The notes: generated by a model from the sequence alone, not told the origin. DNA of 64,000 nucleotides from Yersinia similis (GCF_001053095.1 NZ_CGBP01000024.1:1-64000); one strand, 5' to 3'. Numbered from the stretch's first letter, positions 1 through 9,795 are shown. Translations and numbers: made by a program.

Positions 1-2
1 AA

Positions 3-128
3 GTTACTACTGACGTGGCTGAAGCGGGAACAGAGGCACCAGTAGAAGACCCACGTAAAGCCGCAGTAGCCGCTGCTATCGCCAGAGTCAAAGCCAAGAA
101 AGCAGCTCAGGTGATAAATCCTGACTAA
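3..128 (+). CDS. rsxC: RsxC/RnfC, C-terminal end only (partial)
   Basis: The window opens inside this gene; 41 codons and a TAA stop are present. The visible tail is Ala/Lys-rich and contains [20 protein letters not shown], the repeated alanine-lysine type of tail typical of the long enterobacterial RsxC. RsxC is the peripheral NADH-side Fe-S/flavin subunit of the Rsx (Rnf) membrane electron-transport complex. In E. coli rsxD follows almost directly; here the next sense gene begins about 1.5 kb later, so the operon is interrupted. Identity is supported by rsxD, rsxG and rsxE downstream. Confidence 0.9.
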   Translation, partial: VTTDVAEAGTEAPVEDPRKAAVAAAIARVKAKKAAQVINPD

Positions 129-215
129 AATGTCTTAACTTAGGAAAACGTTCGGCCACAATTAACTATTATGATGGCTGAATAACCATGATGACTAAAT
201 AATGCTGATCGGACG

Positions 216-1109
216 TTAATTCACTGCCATCAGATAACGATAGACTACGGAAATATCACGTAGTTTCGATTCTGCATGACAATGATCTATCTCAATGACT
301 TCCATCTCAACCCCGCGGCCAACTTCATCACGTAATTTTGGTAACACGTTGTTAAACAAGTAAGTTGCAAATTTAATACACTCTTTAGCGCTCCCCTGAT
401 GGGAGATAGACAAAAACTCACCGCCAGGGATCTCAATGTGATCGATCTCTCGGCTCCCTTGAATTTCATGCTTTCTCTCTTTGTCTATTGCCGTTGAGTA
501 ATAAACGCTCTTCTGCCCCTGTTGACCATCAATATCCTTAACAGAAAACAAAGAGTAGATCCGCTGACAGGCGAAGTTGACCTCTTTAAAGAAATCAAGC
601 AGGATCTCATCTTTCATCGCCATACAGGAAGAGTGCTGCACAGCACAATTATTACACTCTTCGAAATCCAGACGCCGGGTAAAACCCACCAACTCCTTTC
701 CAGCCAACGTTACCTGCTTGATTTCCGGCGTATAATTTTCGTAGAACCCGAAGCGAGGGATCATTCCCTGAACATTCCAATGGTCCATCTGGCGGAAGCT
801 GTTTGGTGTCACGCCAAACCGTTTTTTAAAGGTACGTGTGAAGGTCTGCTGCGAGTCAAATCCCAACTCATCAGAGATAGTAATGATAGGCTTTCTTGAG
901 ATACGCAACGCAACCGCAGCTCGGGTCAACACTCGCCCACGGATGTAGGATGCCAGTTGTAGCCCGACGATACTCTTAAACTTCCGTTGTAAATGCCATT
1001 TTGAATATCCGGAGATCTTTGCCACATCATCCAATGTTGGCCTTTTTTCTAAATTTATTTCAATCCATTCAATTAATTCTTCTATAAACAATATGTCTTC
1101 ATTCATCAT
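216..1109 (-). CDS. AraC/XylS-family regulator, MarA/SoxS/Rob-like, with GyrI-like effector domain
   Basis: The 297-aa protein has an N-terminal double helix-turn-helix of the MarA/SoxS/Rob type (about residues 8-108, with SGYSKWHLQRKFK and GFDSQQTFTRTFKKRFG) and a C-terminal GyrI/Rob-like ligand-binding domain (about 125-295). This is the architecture of Rob, with DNA binding first. A cysteine cluster, CxxCx6C at residues 152, 155 and 162, lies at the start of the effector domain, and a CxH pair lies near the C terminus. It is encoded antisense between rsxC and rsxD. Y. pestis has been reported to carry MarA-like regulators affecting drug resistance, and one of them may be this gene; I recall that only from memory. 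Start: ATG ATG with no clear Shine-Dalgarno, so either Met is possible. DNA-binding family is certain; target genes and ligand are unknown. Confidence 0.88.
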   Translation of the reverse strand: MMNEDILFIEELIEWIEINLEKRPTLDDVAKISGYSKWHLQRKFKSIVGLQLASYIRGRVLTRAAVALRISRKPIITISDELGFDSQQTFTRTFKKRFGVTPNSFRQMDHWNVQGMIPRFGFYENYTPEIKQVTLAGKELVGFTRRLDFEECNNCAVQHSSCMAMKDEILLDFFKEVNFACQRIYSLFSVKDIDGQQGQKSVYYSTAIDKERKHEIQGSREIDHIEIPGGEFLSISHQGSAKECIKFATYLFNNVLPKLRDEVGRGVEMEVIEIDHCHAESKLRDISVVYRYLMAVN

Positions 1110-1598
1110 TTTATTATTCTTTATATATATATTTACAATTTATACTACATTAATTTTTCATTATTCCAATACTTTTCTTTTCCTCATGCACCATGTAATT
1201 TAATTATCTATTTTACAGTTAGTTATGAAGAAATTTCCAGCAAATAGTCATATAGGAATACCATTATCAAACACGGTTACAATATATTCACCTCATCAGT
1301 TTTATTATTTAATATAGCATTTTACCTATTTTCTTGTAATCAAGACGATATGAATTGCAAGTGATATTTTATGTAAGTAATCATTATTATTCTCTTTCGT
1401 TTAATTAATAACCTCTACATACTTATGGTTAATAACCCTATAATTAAGACGTATTACACTCGGTCTGAATAGGGTAGAATGCAACAAAATATCACCCCCT
1501 AACGGCTACGTGTATTGACGCCAGCAAGGATTGACTTGCTCGCGCGATCCCTACGTTTGAAAGCTCTGATAAGTATTCTGACATATGGTTGCAATTTC
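1110..1598. other. Intergenic region between regulator and rsxD
   Basis: This is 489 bp of strongly AT-rich DNA that must hold the promoter of the antisense regulator and probably a new promoter for rsxDGE. A TATAAT hexamer lies at 1439-1444 on the + strand, but I see no good -35 at 17 bp. The last 100 bp are more GC-balanced and open in the rsxD frame back to 1515. No gene is supported. Confidence 0.5.
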
Positions 1599-2693
1599 AT
1601 GAAATTCAGGCCTGTAACACCGACCCATAACAAAGGGTTGCAGATTGCCAGTTCCCCTTTTACCCATAATCAACGCAGTACTCGTCATATTATGCTGTTG
1701 GTTATTCTGGCCTGTATTCCGGGGATTATCGCCCAGACTTACTTCTTCGGTTATGGCAGCCTGATTCAAGTCATGCTTGCCATGATCACTGCACTGTTGG
1801 CCGAAGGTGCCGTATTGCAGTTACGTAAACAACCCGTCATGGCACGGCTACAAGATAACTCAGCCCTGCTGACTGCCTTATTGTTGGGGATAAGCCTACC
1901 CCCGTTGGCCCCTTGGTGGATGATCGTGCTGGGTACGCTATTTGCCATTGTCATTGCCAAACAACTCTATGGTGGCCTGGGGCAGAACCCGTTTAACCCT
2001 GCAATGGTCGGTTATGTGGTGCTACTTATTTCATTTCCAGTACAAATGACCAGTTGGCTGCCACCGTTACCGTTGCAAGAAACATCGGTGGGATTTTATG
2101 ACAGTCTCTTAACCATTTTCACCGGTTATACCCACAGTGGTGCGAATATTCATCAGCTCCAAGTTGGCTATGACGGCATCAGCCAAGCGACGCCACTGGA
2201 TACGTTTAAGACCTCGCTACGTTCACAGTCAGCAGATCAAATTCTGCAACAGCCCATATTTGGCGGTGTGCTGGCGGGTTTAGGCTGGCAATGGGTTAAT
2301 ATCGGCTTTCTGGTCGGCGGCTTATTGCTACTATGGCGTAAAGCCATTCACTGGCATATTCCCGTGAGCTTTCTGCTCGCCTTAGGCGGTTGTGCTGCAG
2401 TGAGCTGGATGATTGCTCCACAAGGCTTTGCCTCACCAATGCTACATTTGTTCTCCGGTGCCACCATGTTAGGTGCCTTCTTCATTGCTACCGATCCTGT
2501 CAGTGCTTCTACAACCCCCCATGGCCGCCTGATATTTGGTGCACTCATTGGTATTCTGGTGTGGTTAATCCGGGTGTATGGCGGCTATCCAGACGGCATC
2601 GCTTTTGCTGTGTTGCTCGCTAATATTACCGTTCCTCTGATTGACCACTATACCCAACCTCGGGTCTATGGCCATAAAAACGGGCGCAAATAA
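1599..2693 (+). CDS. rsxD: RsxD/RnfD, membrane subunit of Rsx electron-transport complex
   Basis: This 364-aa integral membrane protein carries covalently bound FMN and passes electrons within the Rsx/Rnf complex (ion-motive ferredoxin:NAD oxidoreductase type; in E. coli it keeps SoxR reduced). The flavinylated Thr is expected at T198 in [14 protein letters not shown]. Other family blocks are [29 protein letters not shown] and [11 protein letters not shown] chose ATG 1599 because similarity to E. coli RsxD begins near [11 protein letters not shown]; the frame is open back to 1515 but that stretch looks non-family. Even so the protein is about 12 residues longer at the N terminus than E. coli RsxD (352 aa), and no strong Shine-Dalgarno precedes 1599. 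It is followed after 9 bp by rsxG. Confidence 0.95.
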   Translation: MKFRPVTPTHNKGLQIASSPFTHNQRSTRHIMLLVILACIPGIIAQTYFFGYGSLIQVMLAMITALLAEGAVLQLRKQPVMARLQDNSALLTALLLGISLPPLAPWWMIVLGTLFAIVIAKQLYGGLGQNPFNPAMVGYVVLLISFPVQMTSWLPPLPLQETSVGFYDSLLTIFTGYTHSGANIHQLQVGYDGISQATPLDTFKTSLRSQSADQILQQPIFGGVLAGLGWQWVNIGFLVGGLLLLWRKAIHWHIPVSFLLALGGCAAVSWMIAPQGFASPMLHLFSGATMLGAFFIATDPVSASTTPHGRLIFGALIGILVWLIRVYGGYPDGIAFAVLLANITVPLIDHYTQPRVYGHKNGRK

Positions 2694-2702
2694 GGAGCCG
2701 TT

Positions 2703-3332
2703 ATGCTAAAAACAATGAGGCGTCACGGCATCACTCTGGCGCTGTTTGCTGCGGGTGCCACAGGGTTAACTGCGGTTGTTAACTCACTGACTGAAAACAC
2801 GATTGCTCACCAAGCGGCATTACAGCAAAAAGCCTTGCTGGATCAAGTCGTCCCGGCAGAAAATTATGATAATGACATGCAAGCAGAATGTTACGTTGTC
2901 ACTGATTCAGCCTTGGGTAATATGGCCCCCCATCGCCTTTACCTTGCACGTAAAGGTAACCAACCGGTGGCTGCCGCGATCGAGGCCACAGCACCAGATG
3001 GCTATTCCGGTGCGATTCAACTGTTGGTCGGCGCAGATTTTCACGGTAATGTTCTTGGCAGCCGGGTGATTGAGCATCATGAAACCCCTGGTTTAGGGGA
3101 TAAAATTGATATCCGTATCTCTGATTGGATCAACCATTTTAGTGGTCAACAAGTAACTGGAAATGACGATAAGCGTTGGGCGGTGAAAAAAGATGGCGGG
3201 TCGTTTGATCAGTTTACCGGTGCTACCATCACACCACGGGCTGTCGTGCGGGCAGTAAAAAATGCTGCTCTGTATTTGCAAACACTGCCACCACAGCTTA
3301 GTCGACTGCCCTCCTGTGGAGAAGATCAATGA
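2703..3332 (+). CDS. rsxG: RsxG/RnfG, FMN-binding subunit of Rsx complex
   Basis: This 209-aa protein has one N-terminal membrane anchor (about residues 8-28) and a periplasmic FMN-binding domain. The flavinylation motif FTGAT lies at residues 171-175, with FMN expected as a phosphoester on T175. ETPGLGDKI, typical of the family, is at about 127-135. It moves electrons through the periplasmic side of the Rsx complex. A GGAG ribosome-binding site precedes the ATG. Its end overlaps rsxE by 4 bp (ATGA), indicating translational coupling. Confidence 0.96.
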   Translation: MLKTMRRHGITLALFAAGATGLTAVVNSLTENTIAHQAALQQKALLDQVVPAENYDNDMQAECYVVTDSALGNMAPHRLYLARKGNQPVAAAIEATAPDGYSGAIQLLVGADFHGNVLGSRVIEHHETPGLGDKIDIRISDWINHFSGQQVTGNDDKRWAVKKDGGSFDQFTGATITPRAVVRAVKNAALYLQTLPPQLSRLPSCGEDQ

Positions 3333-4030
3333 GTGAAGCGAAAAACCTGTTAGCACAAGGGTTGTGGAAAAATAACTCCGCGCTGGTGCAACTGTTGGGG
3401 CTCTGTCCATTGTTGGCCGTCTCTTCCACGGCAACCAATGCGTTGGGGTTAGGGTTAGCGACCACGTTAGTCCTGGTGTGTACCAATACTGCAGTTTCCG
3501 CACTGCGCCGCTGGATGCCGTCTGAAATCCGTATTCCTATTTATGTCATGATTATCGCGTCGGTCGTCAGTACCGTGCAAATGCTGATCAACGCTTATGC
3601 CTTTGGTTTATATCAATCATTGGGGATATTCATCCCATTGATTGTGACCAACTGCATCGTGATTGGCCGGGCAGAGGCCTATGCGGCGAAGAATCCGGTG
3701 GGGCTATCCGCACTGGATGGCTTTGCTATGGGGATGGGTGCAACCTGTGCCTTATTTATTTTAGGGGCACTGCGCGAAATTTTGGGTAACGGTACCTTAT
3801 TTGACGGCGCAGACATGCTACTAGGCAGTTGGGCAAAAGTACTGCGCATTGACATCTTGCATTTAGATACCCCTTTCCTGCTGGCGATGTTGCCACCAGG
3901 TGCATTTATCGGCCTGGGTTTGCTGCTGGCCGGTAAATATGTCATTGACGAGAAAATGAAAGCGCGCAAAGCCAATGTAAGGGTTAGCGTACTGCAACTT
4001 CAGGATGGAGCTGCCGAGAAAGCCTTATGA
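3329..4030 (+). CDS. rsxE: RsxE/RnfE, membrane subunit of Rsx complex
   Basis: This 233-aa polytopic membrane protein has about six hydrophobic segments and the RnfE/RnfA-type block [18 protein letters not shown] (around residues 110-127) containing the conserved half-membrane cysteine. RsxE and RsxA form the inverted pair that holds the intramembrane iron cluster of Rnf complexes. The start overlaps rsxG by 4 bp and the stop overlaps nth by 4 bp, the rsxE-nth arrangement also found in E. coli. Confidence 0.96.
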   Translation: MSEAKNLLAQGLWKNNSALVQLLGLCPLLAVSSTATNALGLGLATTLVLVCTNTAVSALRRWMPSEIRIPIYVMIIASVVSTVQMLINAYAFGLYQSLGIFIPLIVTNCIVIGRAEAYAAKNPVGLSALDGFAMGMGATCALFILGALREILGNGTLFDGADMLLGSWAKVLRIDILHLDTPFLLAMLPPGAFIGLGLLLAGKYVIDEKMKARKANVRVSVLQLQDGAAEKAL

Positions 4031-4668
4031 ATAAAGAGAAACGTGTCGCTATTTTAGCCCGTCTGCGGGATAACAACCCACATCCAACGACTGAATTGGT
4101 TTACTCGACGCCCTTTGAACTGCTTATTTCTGTGCTGCTATCGGCTCAGGCAACAGATGTCAGTGTCAACAAAGCGACAGCCCGGTTGTACCCTGTGGCC
4201 AATACCCCCCAAGCCATATTGGATCTGGGTGTTGATGGCTTAAAGGAATATATCAAAACCATTGGCCTGTTTAATACCAAGGCTGAAAATGTCATCAAAA
4301 CCTGCCGCATTTTACTGGAAAAGCACCAGGGAGAGGTGCCAGAGGATCGCTCAGCATTGGAAGCGCTACCCGGTGTAGGACGTAAGACCGCCAATGTGGT
4401 GTTAAATACGGCATTTGGCTGGCCCACGATTGCCGTTGATACTCATATATTTCGGGTATGTAACCGCACCGGGTTTGCTCCTGGTAGCAATGTTGATCAG
4501 GTTGAGGATAAATTGCTCAAAGTGGTTCCGGCCGAATTTAAACTAGATTGCCACCACTGGTTGATTCTTCATGGCCGCTACACCTGTATTGCCCGAAAAC
4601 CCCGTTGCGGTTCATGCATTATTGAAGATTTATGTGAGTTTAAAGAGAAAGTCTACCCAGAGCATTAG
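4027..4668 (+). CDS. nth: Endonuclease III, DNA glycosylase/AP lyase
   Basis: Nth removes oxidised pyrimidines and cleaves the abasic site in base excision repair. The 213-aa protein is colinear with E. coli Nth (211 aa). The helix-hairpin-helix [12 protein letters not shown] carries catalytic Lys120, and Asp138 is in AVDTHIF. The 4Fe-4S ligands are visible as C-x6-C-x2-C-x5-C at 187-203. It is translationally coupled to rsxE by a 4-bp overlap, so it is probably the last gene of the rsx operon; the hairpin at 4768-4797 would end it. Confidence 0.98.
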   Translation: MNKEKRVAILARLRDNNPHPTTELVYSTPFELLISVLLSAQATDVSVNKATARLYPVANTPQAILDLGVDGLKEYIKTIGLFNTKAENVIKTCRILLEKHQGEVPEDRSALEALPGVGRKTANVVLNTAFGWPTIAVDTHIFRVCNRTGFAPGSNVDQVEDKLLKVVPAEFKLDCHHWLILHGRYTCIARKPRCGSCIIEDLCEFKEKVYPEH

Positions 4669-4767
4669 CGCCCCGCTTACCCAGTTCACTCACGTCTGAT
4701 TGATGAGATCCGTCTGGCGGCCAGCATAAATAACAAACTATCTGGCTCAAATTCTACCTGACTCAAA

Positions 4768-4797
4768 TTTGGGGGCGACGATTATGCTGCCCCCAAA
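4768..4797. terminator. Bidirectional terminator-like hairpin between nth and denD
   Basis: A perfect 9-bp stem, TTTGGGGGC / GCCCCCAAA, with a 12-nt loop. It lies between two converging genes. AAATTT sits next to the stem on the denD-reading side, and the U-tract is short on both strands. Confidence 0.65.
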
Positions 4798-4812
4798 GTT
4801 GAATCCATTCGG

Positions 4813-5811
4813 CTAAATAAAGTGCTTCTTAGCCGCTAAATCAGGCAAATTCTCAATAATAAAATCCTGAATAATACTGTCAAAATCCAGATCGCTACTG
4901 AAACCTAACGCTTTCCCATAGCTGGCTTCAAAATCGCCTGGCCAGGAATTAACAATTCGCTCAATCAAAGGATCTCGCTGTACCTGGATACGTTCAACTA
5001 CCTCATCACCCGCGAGACGGCGCAAAGCATCAATCATCTGCTGTACACTAACGGATAACCCCGGCAAGTTTATCACCCGCCCTGAGCGGAGTTGGTTAGT
5101 ATCCAGTTCATGGCCATGAATCAGGTTATCAATCGCCATTTTGGGTGAGAGTAACCATAACGGCGTTTGCACACTGACGGGGCAAATAGCCTCATGCCCT
5201 TGCAAGGGTTCCCGGATAATGCCACTGGCAAAACTGGAGGCAGCGCGGTTCGATTTACCGGGTCTCACCACTATAGTTGGCATACGCAGGCTGCGCCCAT
5301 CAATAAACCCACGGCGGCTGTAATCAGCCAGCAATAAATCATTTAATGCTTTTTGCATACCATAGGAACTCTGTGGTGACCACACCTGATTATCAGGAAC
5401 AACTTTCGGTAATACACCGCCGAATACCGCCACAGAACTGGTGATAATCACTTTAGGGCATTGGCCTGACTGACGAGCCAATTCCAATAGGCTACGAGTG
5501 GCATCAACGTTAATTCGCATACCTAAATCAAAATCGTCTTCGGCCTGGTTGGAAACAACCGCCGCTAAATGGAAAACAGTGTCGATCTGTCGATCCCATA
5601 CCGCCGATAACCCATTCTGATCGGCAATGTCACCACAAACAACCTGGACTCGTGGGTCCTCCACTCCCATCAAGGGAAGCACATCATAGGCAATGATTTT
5701 ATTGATATTGCGCGGCTCCCCCTGCTGGTCAGTCAGATAATCCTGTTGCAGTATGCCGTCAATCAATCGACGCCCCAGAAAACCGGCAGCCCCCGTTATC
5801 ATAATGTTCAT
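4813..5811 (-). CDS. denD: NAD-dependent epimerase/dehydratase, D-erythronate dehydrogenase-like
   Basis: This extended short-chain dehydrogenase (332 aa from ATG 5811) has an N-terminal NAD-binding GAAGFLG motif, catalytic Ser in TSSVAVFGG and a YGMQK pair (YxxxK). The internal block RMPTIVVRPGKSNRAASSFAS is typical of the DenD family, which oxidises D-erythronate to 2-oxo-erythronate in tetronate catabolism. GTG 5814 is also open, but AAGGAG spaced 6-7 nt favours ATG 5811. It lies 30 bp downstream of an MFS carrier on the same strand, so the two probably form an uptake-plus-oxidation operon. The kinase and decarboxylating partners of a full D-erythronate pathway are not in this window, so the true substrate is uncertain. 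Confidence 0.78.
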   Translation of the reverse strand: MNIMITGAAGFLGRRLIDGILQQDYLTDQQGEPRNINKIIAYDVLPLMGVEDPRVQVVCGDIADQNGLSAVWDRQIDTVFHLAAVVSNQAEDDFDLGMRINVDATRSLLELARQSGQCPKVIITSSVAVFGGVLPKVVPDNQVWSPQSSYGMQKALNDLLLADYSRRGFIDGRSLRMPTIVVRPGKSNRAASSFASGIIREPLQGHEAICPVSVQTPLWLLSPKMAIDNLIHGHELDTNQLRSGRVINLPGLSVSVQQMIDALRRLAGDEVVERIQVQRDPLIERIVNSWPGDFEASYGKALGFSSDLDFDSIIQDFIIENLPDLAAKKHFI

Positions 5812-5841
5812 CACTAACTCCTTCTATCTATTGGCTAGTCG

Positions 5842-7152
5842 TTAATGATTAACTGCCTTGGCCGGGATCAAAAACACCAGCGCGGCACCAATAAATAACG
5901 TGGTAGAAATGATCAACATTCCTGTCGTGGTACTTTGGGTCAAGTCTTTCAGGTATCCCATCATATAAGGCGCAACAAATCCGCCCAGATTGCCCCAAGA
6001 GTTAATAAAGGCGATACCTGCAGCTGCCGCACTCCCGCCAAGGAAAGCGGTGGGCAAGCTCCAGAACAGCGGTATCGTACTCAGCGCCCCCATTGCACCA
6101 ATGGTTAAACACACCATTGCAACAACGATATTGTCACTAAAATAGGTTGAGAGAATAATACCCACTGCACCTAATACTGCAGTTAATGCCAGATGCCAGC
6201 GTCGTTCCCGCAAACGGTCAGCACTGCGAGAGACGACGATCATCGTTAGCGCCGCCGCCGCAGAAGGAATAGCGGTTAATAAACCGATGCTTAAAATATC
6301 CTTTACACCGCTGTCCCTAATCAAGGTGGGTAGCCAGAAGCCGATGGTATAAAACCCGCTGATCAGACAGAAATAAATAAGGGTTAATAACCAGACTCGC
6401 GGTTGTAAAAACGCATCTATCAGGCGGCTATGCGCATGATGCTCAGCTTCGTTATCTATATTGGTCTGTAAGATGCTTTTCTCTTTATCGGTCAGCCAGG
6501 TGGCATGTGTGATTCGATCTCTCAGTTTATAAATGATTAAAATACCGACCAATACTGAAGGAATACCTTCCAGAATAAACATCCATTGCCAGCCAGCATA
6601 ACCTTGGAAACCATTAAAATACTGCATGATCCAGCCAGACAGTGGCGCCCCTATGATGCCGGATAGCGGTACCGATATAACGAATAACCCATACACGCGG
6701 CCACGGCGGTGAGATGGAAACCAATATGAAATATAAAGAATGATCCCTGGGAAAAACCCTGCTTCAGCAACCCCGAGTAAGAATCGCATCACATAAAATG
6801 ACATCGGCGTCGTCACAAATGCCATACAGGCAGAGATAATCCCCCAAGTGATCATGATCCGCGCAATCCATAACCGTGCACCAACTCGATGCAGTATCAG
6901 GTTGCTGGGGATTTCCAGGAAAAAGTAGCCGATAAAAAACATACCGGCCCCCAATCCATAAACCGTATCCGAGAACTGTAAATCATCAGCCATTTGGAGC
7001 TTGGCAAAACCAACATTAACCCGATCTAAGTAGTTGAGAACGTAACACAACATCAGTAGCGGTAAGAGATGCCATACCGTTTTACGGTAGGCATTATTTT
7101 CTTCTTGTAACTGCGAGGGTTGCGACAACGATTCAGTGGATGATTCAGACAT
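5842..7152 (-). CDS. MFS transporter, anion:cation symporter (ACS) family
   Basis: The 436-aa protein has 12 predicted membrane segments with a central cytoplasmic loop (about residues 205-250). The ACS-family signature YLDRVNVGFAK follows the first helix, and SYWFPSHRRGRVYGL is the loop typical of sugar-acid, tartrate and phthalate permeases. The start ATG has GAGG 7 nt upstream. It is the first gene of a likely operon with the denD-like gene, which suggests a hydroxy-acid such as a tetronate as substrate (inference). Tandem operator-like repeats lie 26 bp upstream of the start. Confidence 0.85.
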   Translation of the reverse strand: MSESSTESLSQPSQLQEENNAYRKTVWHLLPLLMLCYVLNYLDRVNVGFAKLQMADDLQFSDTVYGLGAGMFFIGYFFLEIPSNLILHRVGARLWIARIMITWGIISACMAFVTTPMSFYVMRFLLGVAEAGFFPGIILYISYWFPSHRRGRVYGLFVISVPLSGIIGAPLSGWIMQYFNGFQGYAGWQWMFILEGIPSVLVGILIIYKLRDRITHATWLTDKEKSILQTNIDNEAEHHAHSRLIDAFLQPRVWLLTLIYFCLISGFYTIGFWLPTLIRDSGVKDILSIGLLTAIPSAAAALTMIVVSRSADRLRERRWHLALTAVLGAVGIILSTYFSDNIVVAMVCLTIGAMGALSTIPLFWSLPTAFLGGSAAAAGIAFINSWGNLGGFVAPYMMGYLKDLTQSTTTGMLIISTTLFIGAALVFLIPAKAVNH

Positions 7153-7801
7153 AATAAAACCTCATTGTTAACTATTTTTGTAGGGAACAAATTGTAGGGA
7201 ACAAGGTTTAGCGACACTGCCTGATACTGCGAAGGCTGGCATTAAGCAAAACGAATACGTTAAGTAAAACCCAATAATGTTAATTTTAGTTATTTAATGT
7301 TTTGTAAAGTTAAAAGTAAGGGATCGTTCGGCAACTAAATGCGATTAAACTCACATTTATTAACAAACGATAATGTGACCTAACTCAGCGGGCTGATTTC
7401 AATCTATTTTTTTAGGCTAGTTATAAAGAGTGCTAAGTAAGAGAATGACGGCAGTAGACGTGAGATGATGTGAGTAAAATAACGGGGGGTCTGGACAGGC
7501 GCAAGCAAACAAGAACGATGAAATGCCGGCAGCCTCCGTAACTTGGCAAAATTAAACGGATTTGCGGCATGATTCCGCTTAGCAGCCTAATGGCTTCGAC
7601 AAACGTCAATGTCGTATCTGACAGCATTATTCACCACTTACCGTCTATCTGCCGATATCATCACCGCTATAGGTAAAAAACATTCCCATAACCTTGATAA
7701 GGAATTGCCATTCCGGATCATATCCACTTGCCCGACGGGGCTGATTCGCGTAAAACTGTCAGCCGGATTAAACCCTCTCACTACACCATTCACTGGACGA
7801 T
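7153..7801. other. Divergent intergenic region between MFS gene and rnb
   Basis: This 649-bp region must hold both promoters. It contains the 13-bp tandem repeat at 7178-7204, and an inverted repeat TCACATT / AATGTGA at 7351-7357 and 7372-7378 that could be a regulator site. Several short open frames occur on both strands between 7430 and 7860, but none has family similarity or a good ribosome-binding site. Confidence 0.5.
7178..7204 (-). promoter_or_regulatory. Tandem palindromic operator-like repeat upstream of MFS-denD
   Basis: TTGTAGGGAACAA occurs twice, perfectly, at 7178-7190 and 7192-7204. Read on the gene strand each copy is TTGT-TCCCT-ACAA, a 4-bp dyad of the kind bound by GntR-family and related repressors. 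The period is 14 bp and the nearest copy is 26 bp upstream of the MFS start codon. Function as an operator is inferred; no regulator gene lies beside it. Confidence 0.5.
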
Positions 7802-9736
7802 ATGTTTCAAGATAACCCGCTGCTGGCGCAGCTAAAACAGCAACTTCACACTCAGACCCCACGCGTTGAAGGCGTCGTTAAAGGTACTGAGAAAGGCTTT
7901 GGCTTTCTTGAGGTAGATGGGCAGAAAAGTTACTTTATTCCGCCTCCGCAGATGAAGAAGGTCATGCACGGCGATCGCATTATTGCCACCCTGCATACGG
8001 ATAAGGATCGTGAAATTGCTGAACCTGAAACATTGGTTGAGCCATTTTTATCCCGCTTTGTTGGCCGGGTGCAACGAAAAGATGATCGTCTGTCTATCGT
8101 GCCCGATCACCCTTTATTGCGTGATGCTATTCAATGCCGCCCAGTACGTGAACTGACGCATAGCTTCCAAAACGGTGATTGGGCTGTGGCTGAGATGTGT
8201 CGGCATCCATTAAGAGGTGATCGCGCCTTTCAGGCTGACCTGACCGCGTTTATTACCAATGGTGAAGACCACTTCGTTCCTTGGTGGGTAACGCTGGCCC
8301 GCCATAACCTCGAACGCGAAGCCCCTGCGATGGTCGAATCGGCCTTAAATGACGCAGAGCTTGAGCGTGAAGACTTAACCGCGCTCAATTTTGTCACTAT
8401 CGACAGTGCCAGCACCGAAGATATGGATGATGCGCTGTTTGTCCAAGACAATGGCGATGGTTCATGGTTATTGACCATTGCCATTGCTGACCCAACAGCT
8501 TACGTCGTCGAAAACAGTGAATTGGATTTAACCGCACGTAAGCGCGCTTTTACCAATTATCTGCCGGGCTTTAATATCCCGATGCTTCCGCGTGATTTGT
8601 CCGACAACCTCTGTTCACTGCGCCCAAATGAACGCCGCCCAGTGTTGGTTTGCCGTGTGACGATCACAGCAGAGGGCGCGTTAAGTAACGATATTCGCTT
8701 CTCTGCCGCTTGGGTTGAATCAAAAGCCAAACTGGTTTACGACGATGTCTCTGACTGGTTGGAAGGGAACAATCGCTGGCAGCCACAAGATACCGCTATT
8801 GCAGAGCAGATTACGTTGCTGAAACGTATCTGTGACGCCCGTAGCAACTGGCGTCAACAACATGCGCTGGTATTTAAAGACCGCCCAGATTACCGCTTCC
8901 TGTTGGGTGAAAAAGGCGAAGTACTGGATATCATTGTTGAGCATCGCCGTATCGCCAACCGCATTGTAGAAGAGTGTATGATTGCGGCAAACGTCTGTGC
9001 GGCACTGGCGTTACGGGATCACCTCGGTTTTGGTATTTATAACGTGCATACCGGTTTTGACCCAGCATTAGTCGAACAAGCGGCTAGCGTACTGGAAGCC
9101 AATGGTGTTGAGGCCGATCCTCAAGCCCTACTGACGTTACCCGGTTTCTGTGAGTTACGCCGTCACCTTGATGCTCTGCCAACACAGTTCCTCGACAGCC
9201 GTATTCGCCGCTTCCAGACGTTTGCTGAAATTAGCACTGTCCCCGGTCCGCATTTTGGCCTGGGGCTTGAAGCCTATGCCACCTGGACATCTCCAATCCG
9301 TAAATACGGCGATATGGTCAATCATCGCCTACTGAAAGCGATTATTACTGGTCAACAAGCAGAAAAACCGCAAGAAGAGATCACGGTCCAATTGGCTGAA
9401 CGTCGCCGCCTGAATCGCATGGCTGAACGTGATGTCGGTGATTGGTTGTATGCCCGTTATCTGCAACCACAAGCAGGGACAGACACTCGCTTCACGGCAG
9501 AGATTATTGATATCACCCGCGGTGGCTTGCGTGTACGTTTACTGGATAACGGTGCAGTGGCCTTCATTCCTGCGCCGTTTATTCACGCGGTGCGTGATGA
9601 AGTGGTATGCAGCCAGGAAACCGGTACGGTGCAGATCAAAGGCGAAACAGTTTATAGCCAAAGTGACAAAATCGAGGTGCGCATTGCGGAAGTTCGCATG
9701 GAAACCCGTAATGTCATTGCTCGTCCAGTAGTCTAG
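7802..9736 (+). CDS. rnb: Exoribonuclease II (RNase II)
   Basis: RNase II degrades single-stranded RNA 3' to 5' processively. At 644 aa it matches the length of E. coli RNase II and begins identically ([16 protein letters not shown]). It has cold-shock/OB domains at about 1-170, the RNB catalytic domain at about 190-520 with the metal-binding aspartates in [12 protein letters not shown] (about 201-210), and a C-terminal S1 domain at about 560-640. It is monocistronic, ending at a strong hairpin terminator. Confidence 0.98.
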   Translation: MFQDNPLLAQLKQQLHTQTPRVEGVVKGTEKGFGFLEVDGQKSYFIPPPQMKKVMHGDRIIATLHTDKDREIAEPETLVEPFLSRFVGRVQRKDDRLSIVPDHPLLRDAIQCRPVRELTHSFQNGDWAVAEMCRHPLRGDRAFQADLTAFITNGEDHFVPWWVTLARHNLEREAPAMVESALNDAELEREDLTALNFVTIDSASTEDMDDALFVQDNGDGSWLLTIAIADPTAYVVENSELDLTARKRAFTNYLPGFNIPMLPRDLSDNLCSLRPNERRPVLVCRVTITAEGALSNDIRFSAAWVESKAKLVYDDVSDWLEGNNRWQPQDTAIAEQITLLKRICDARSNWRQQHALVFKDRPDYRFLLGEKGEVLDIIVEHRRIANRIVEECMIAANVCAALALRDHLGFGIYNVHTGFDPALVEQAASVLEANGVEADPQALLTLPGFCELRRHLDALPTQFLDSRIRRFQTFAEISTVPGPHFGLGLEAYATWTSPIRKYGDMVNHRLLKAIITGQQAEKPQEEITVQLAERRRLNRMAERDVGDWLYARYLQPQAGTDTRFTAEIIDITRGGLRVRLLDNGAVAFIPAPFIHAVRDEVVCSQETGTVQIKGETVYSQSDKIEVRIAEVRMETRNVIARPVV

Positions 9737-9758
9737 TTTTCTTATGTTTTAAAATGAT

Positions 9759-9795
9759 AGCCGTCGGAGGAATAAATGCTCCGGCGGCTTTTTTA
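9759..9795 (+). terminator. Rho-independent terminator of rnb
   Basis: AGCCGTCGGAG / CTCCGGCGGCT forms an 11-bp stem (one G-U type mismatch) with a 9-nt loop, followed by a run of six T. It begins 22 bp after the rnb stop codon. Confidence 0.92.

Noticed and set aside
1515-1598. 28-codon in-frame extension upstream of rsxD
   Set aside because: The extension is not RsxD-like and the family alignment begins near IASSP, so ATG 1599 was preferred.
7609-7862. Overlapping open frames on both strands upstream of rnb
   Set aside because: They overlap each other and the rnb start, have no clear ribosome-binding site and no family similarity.
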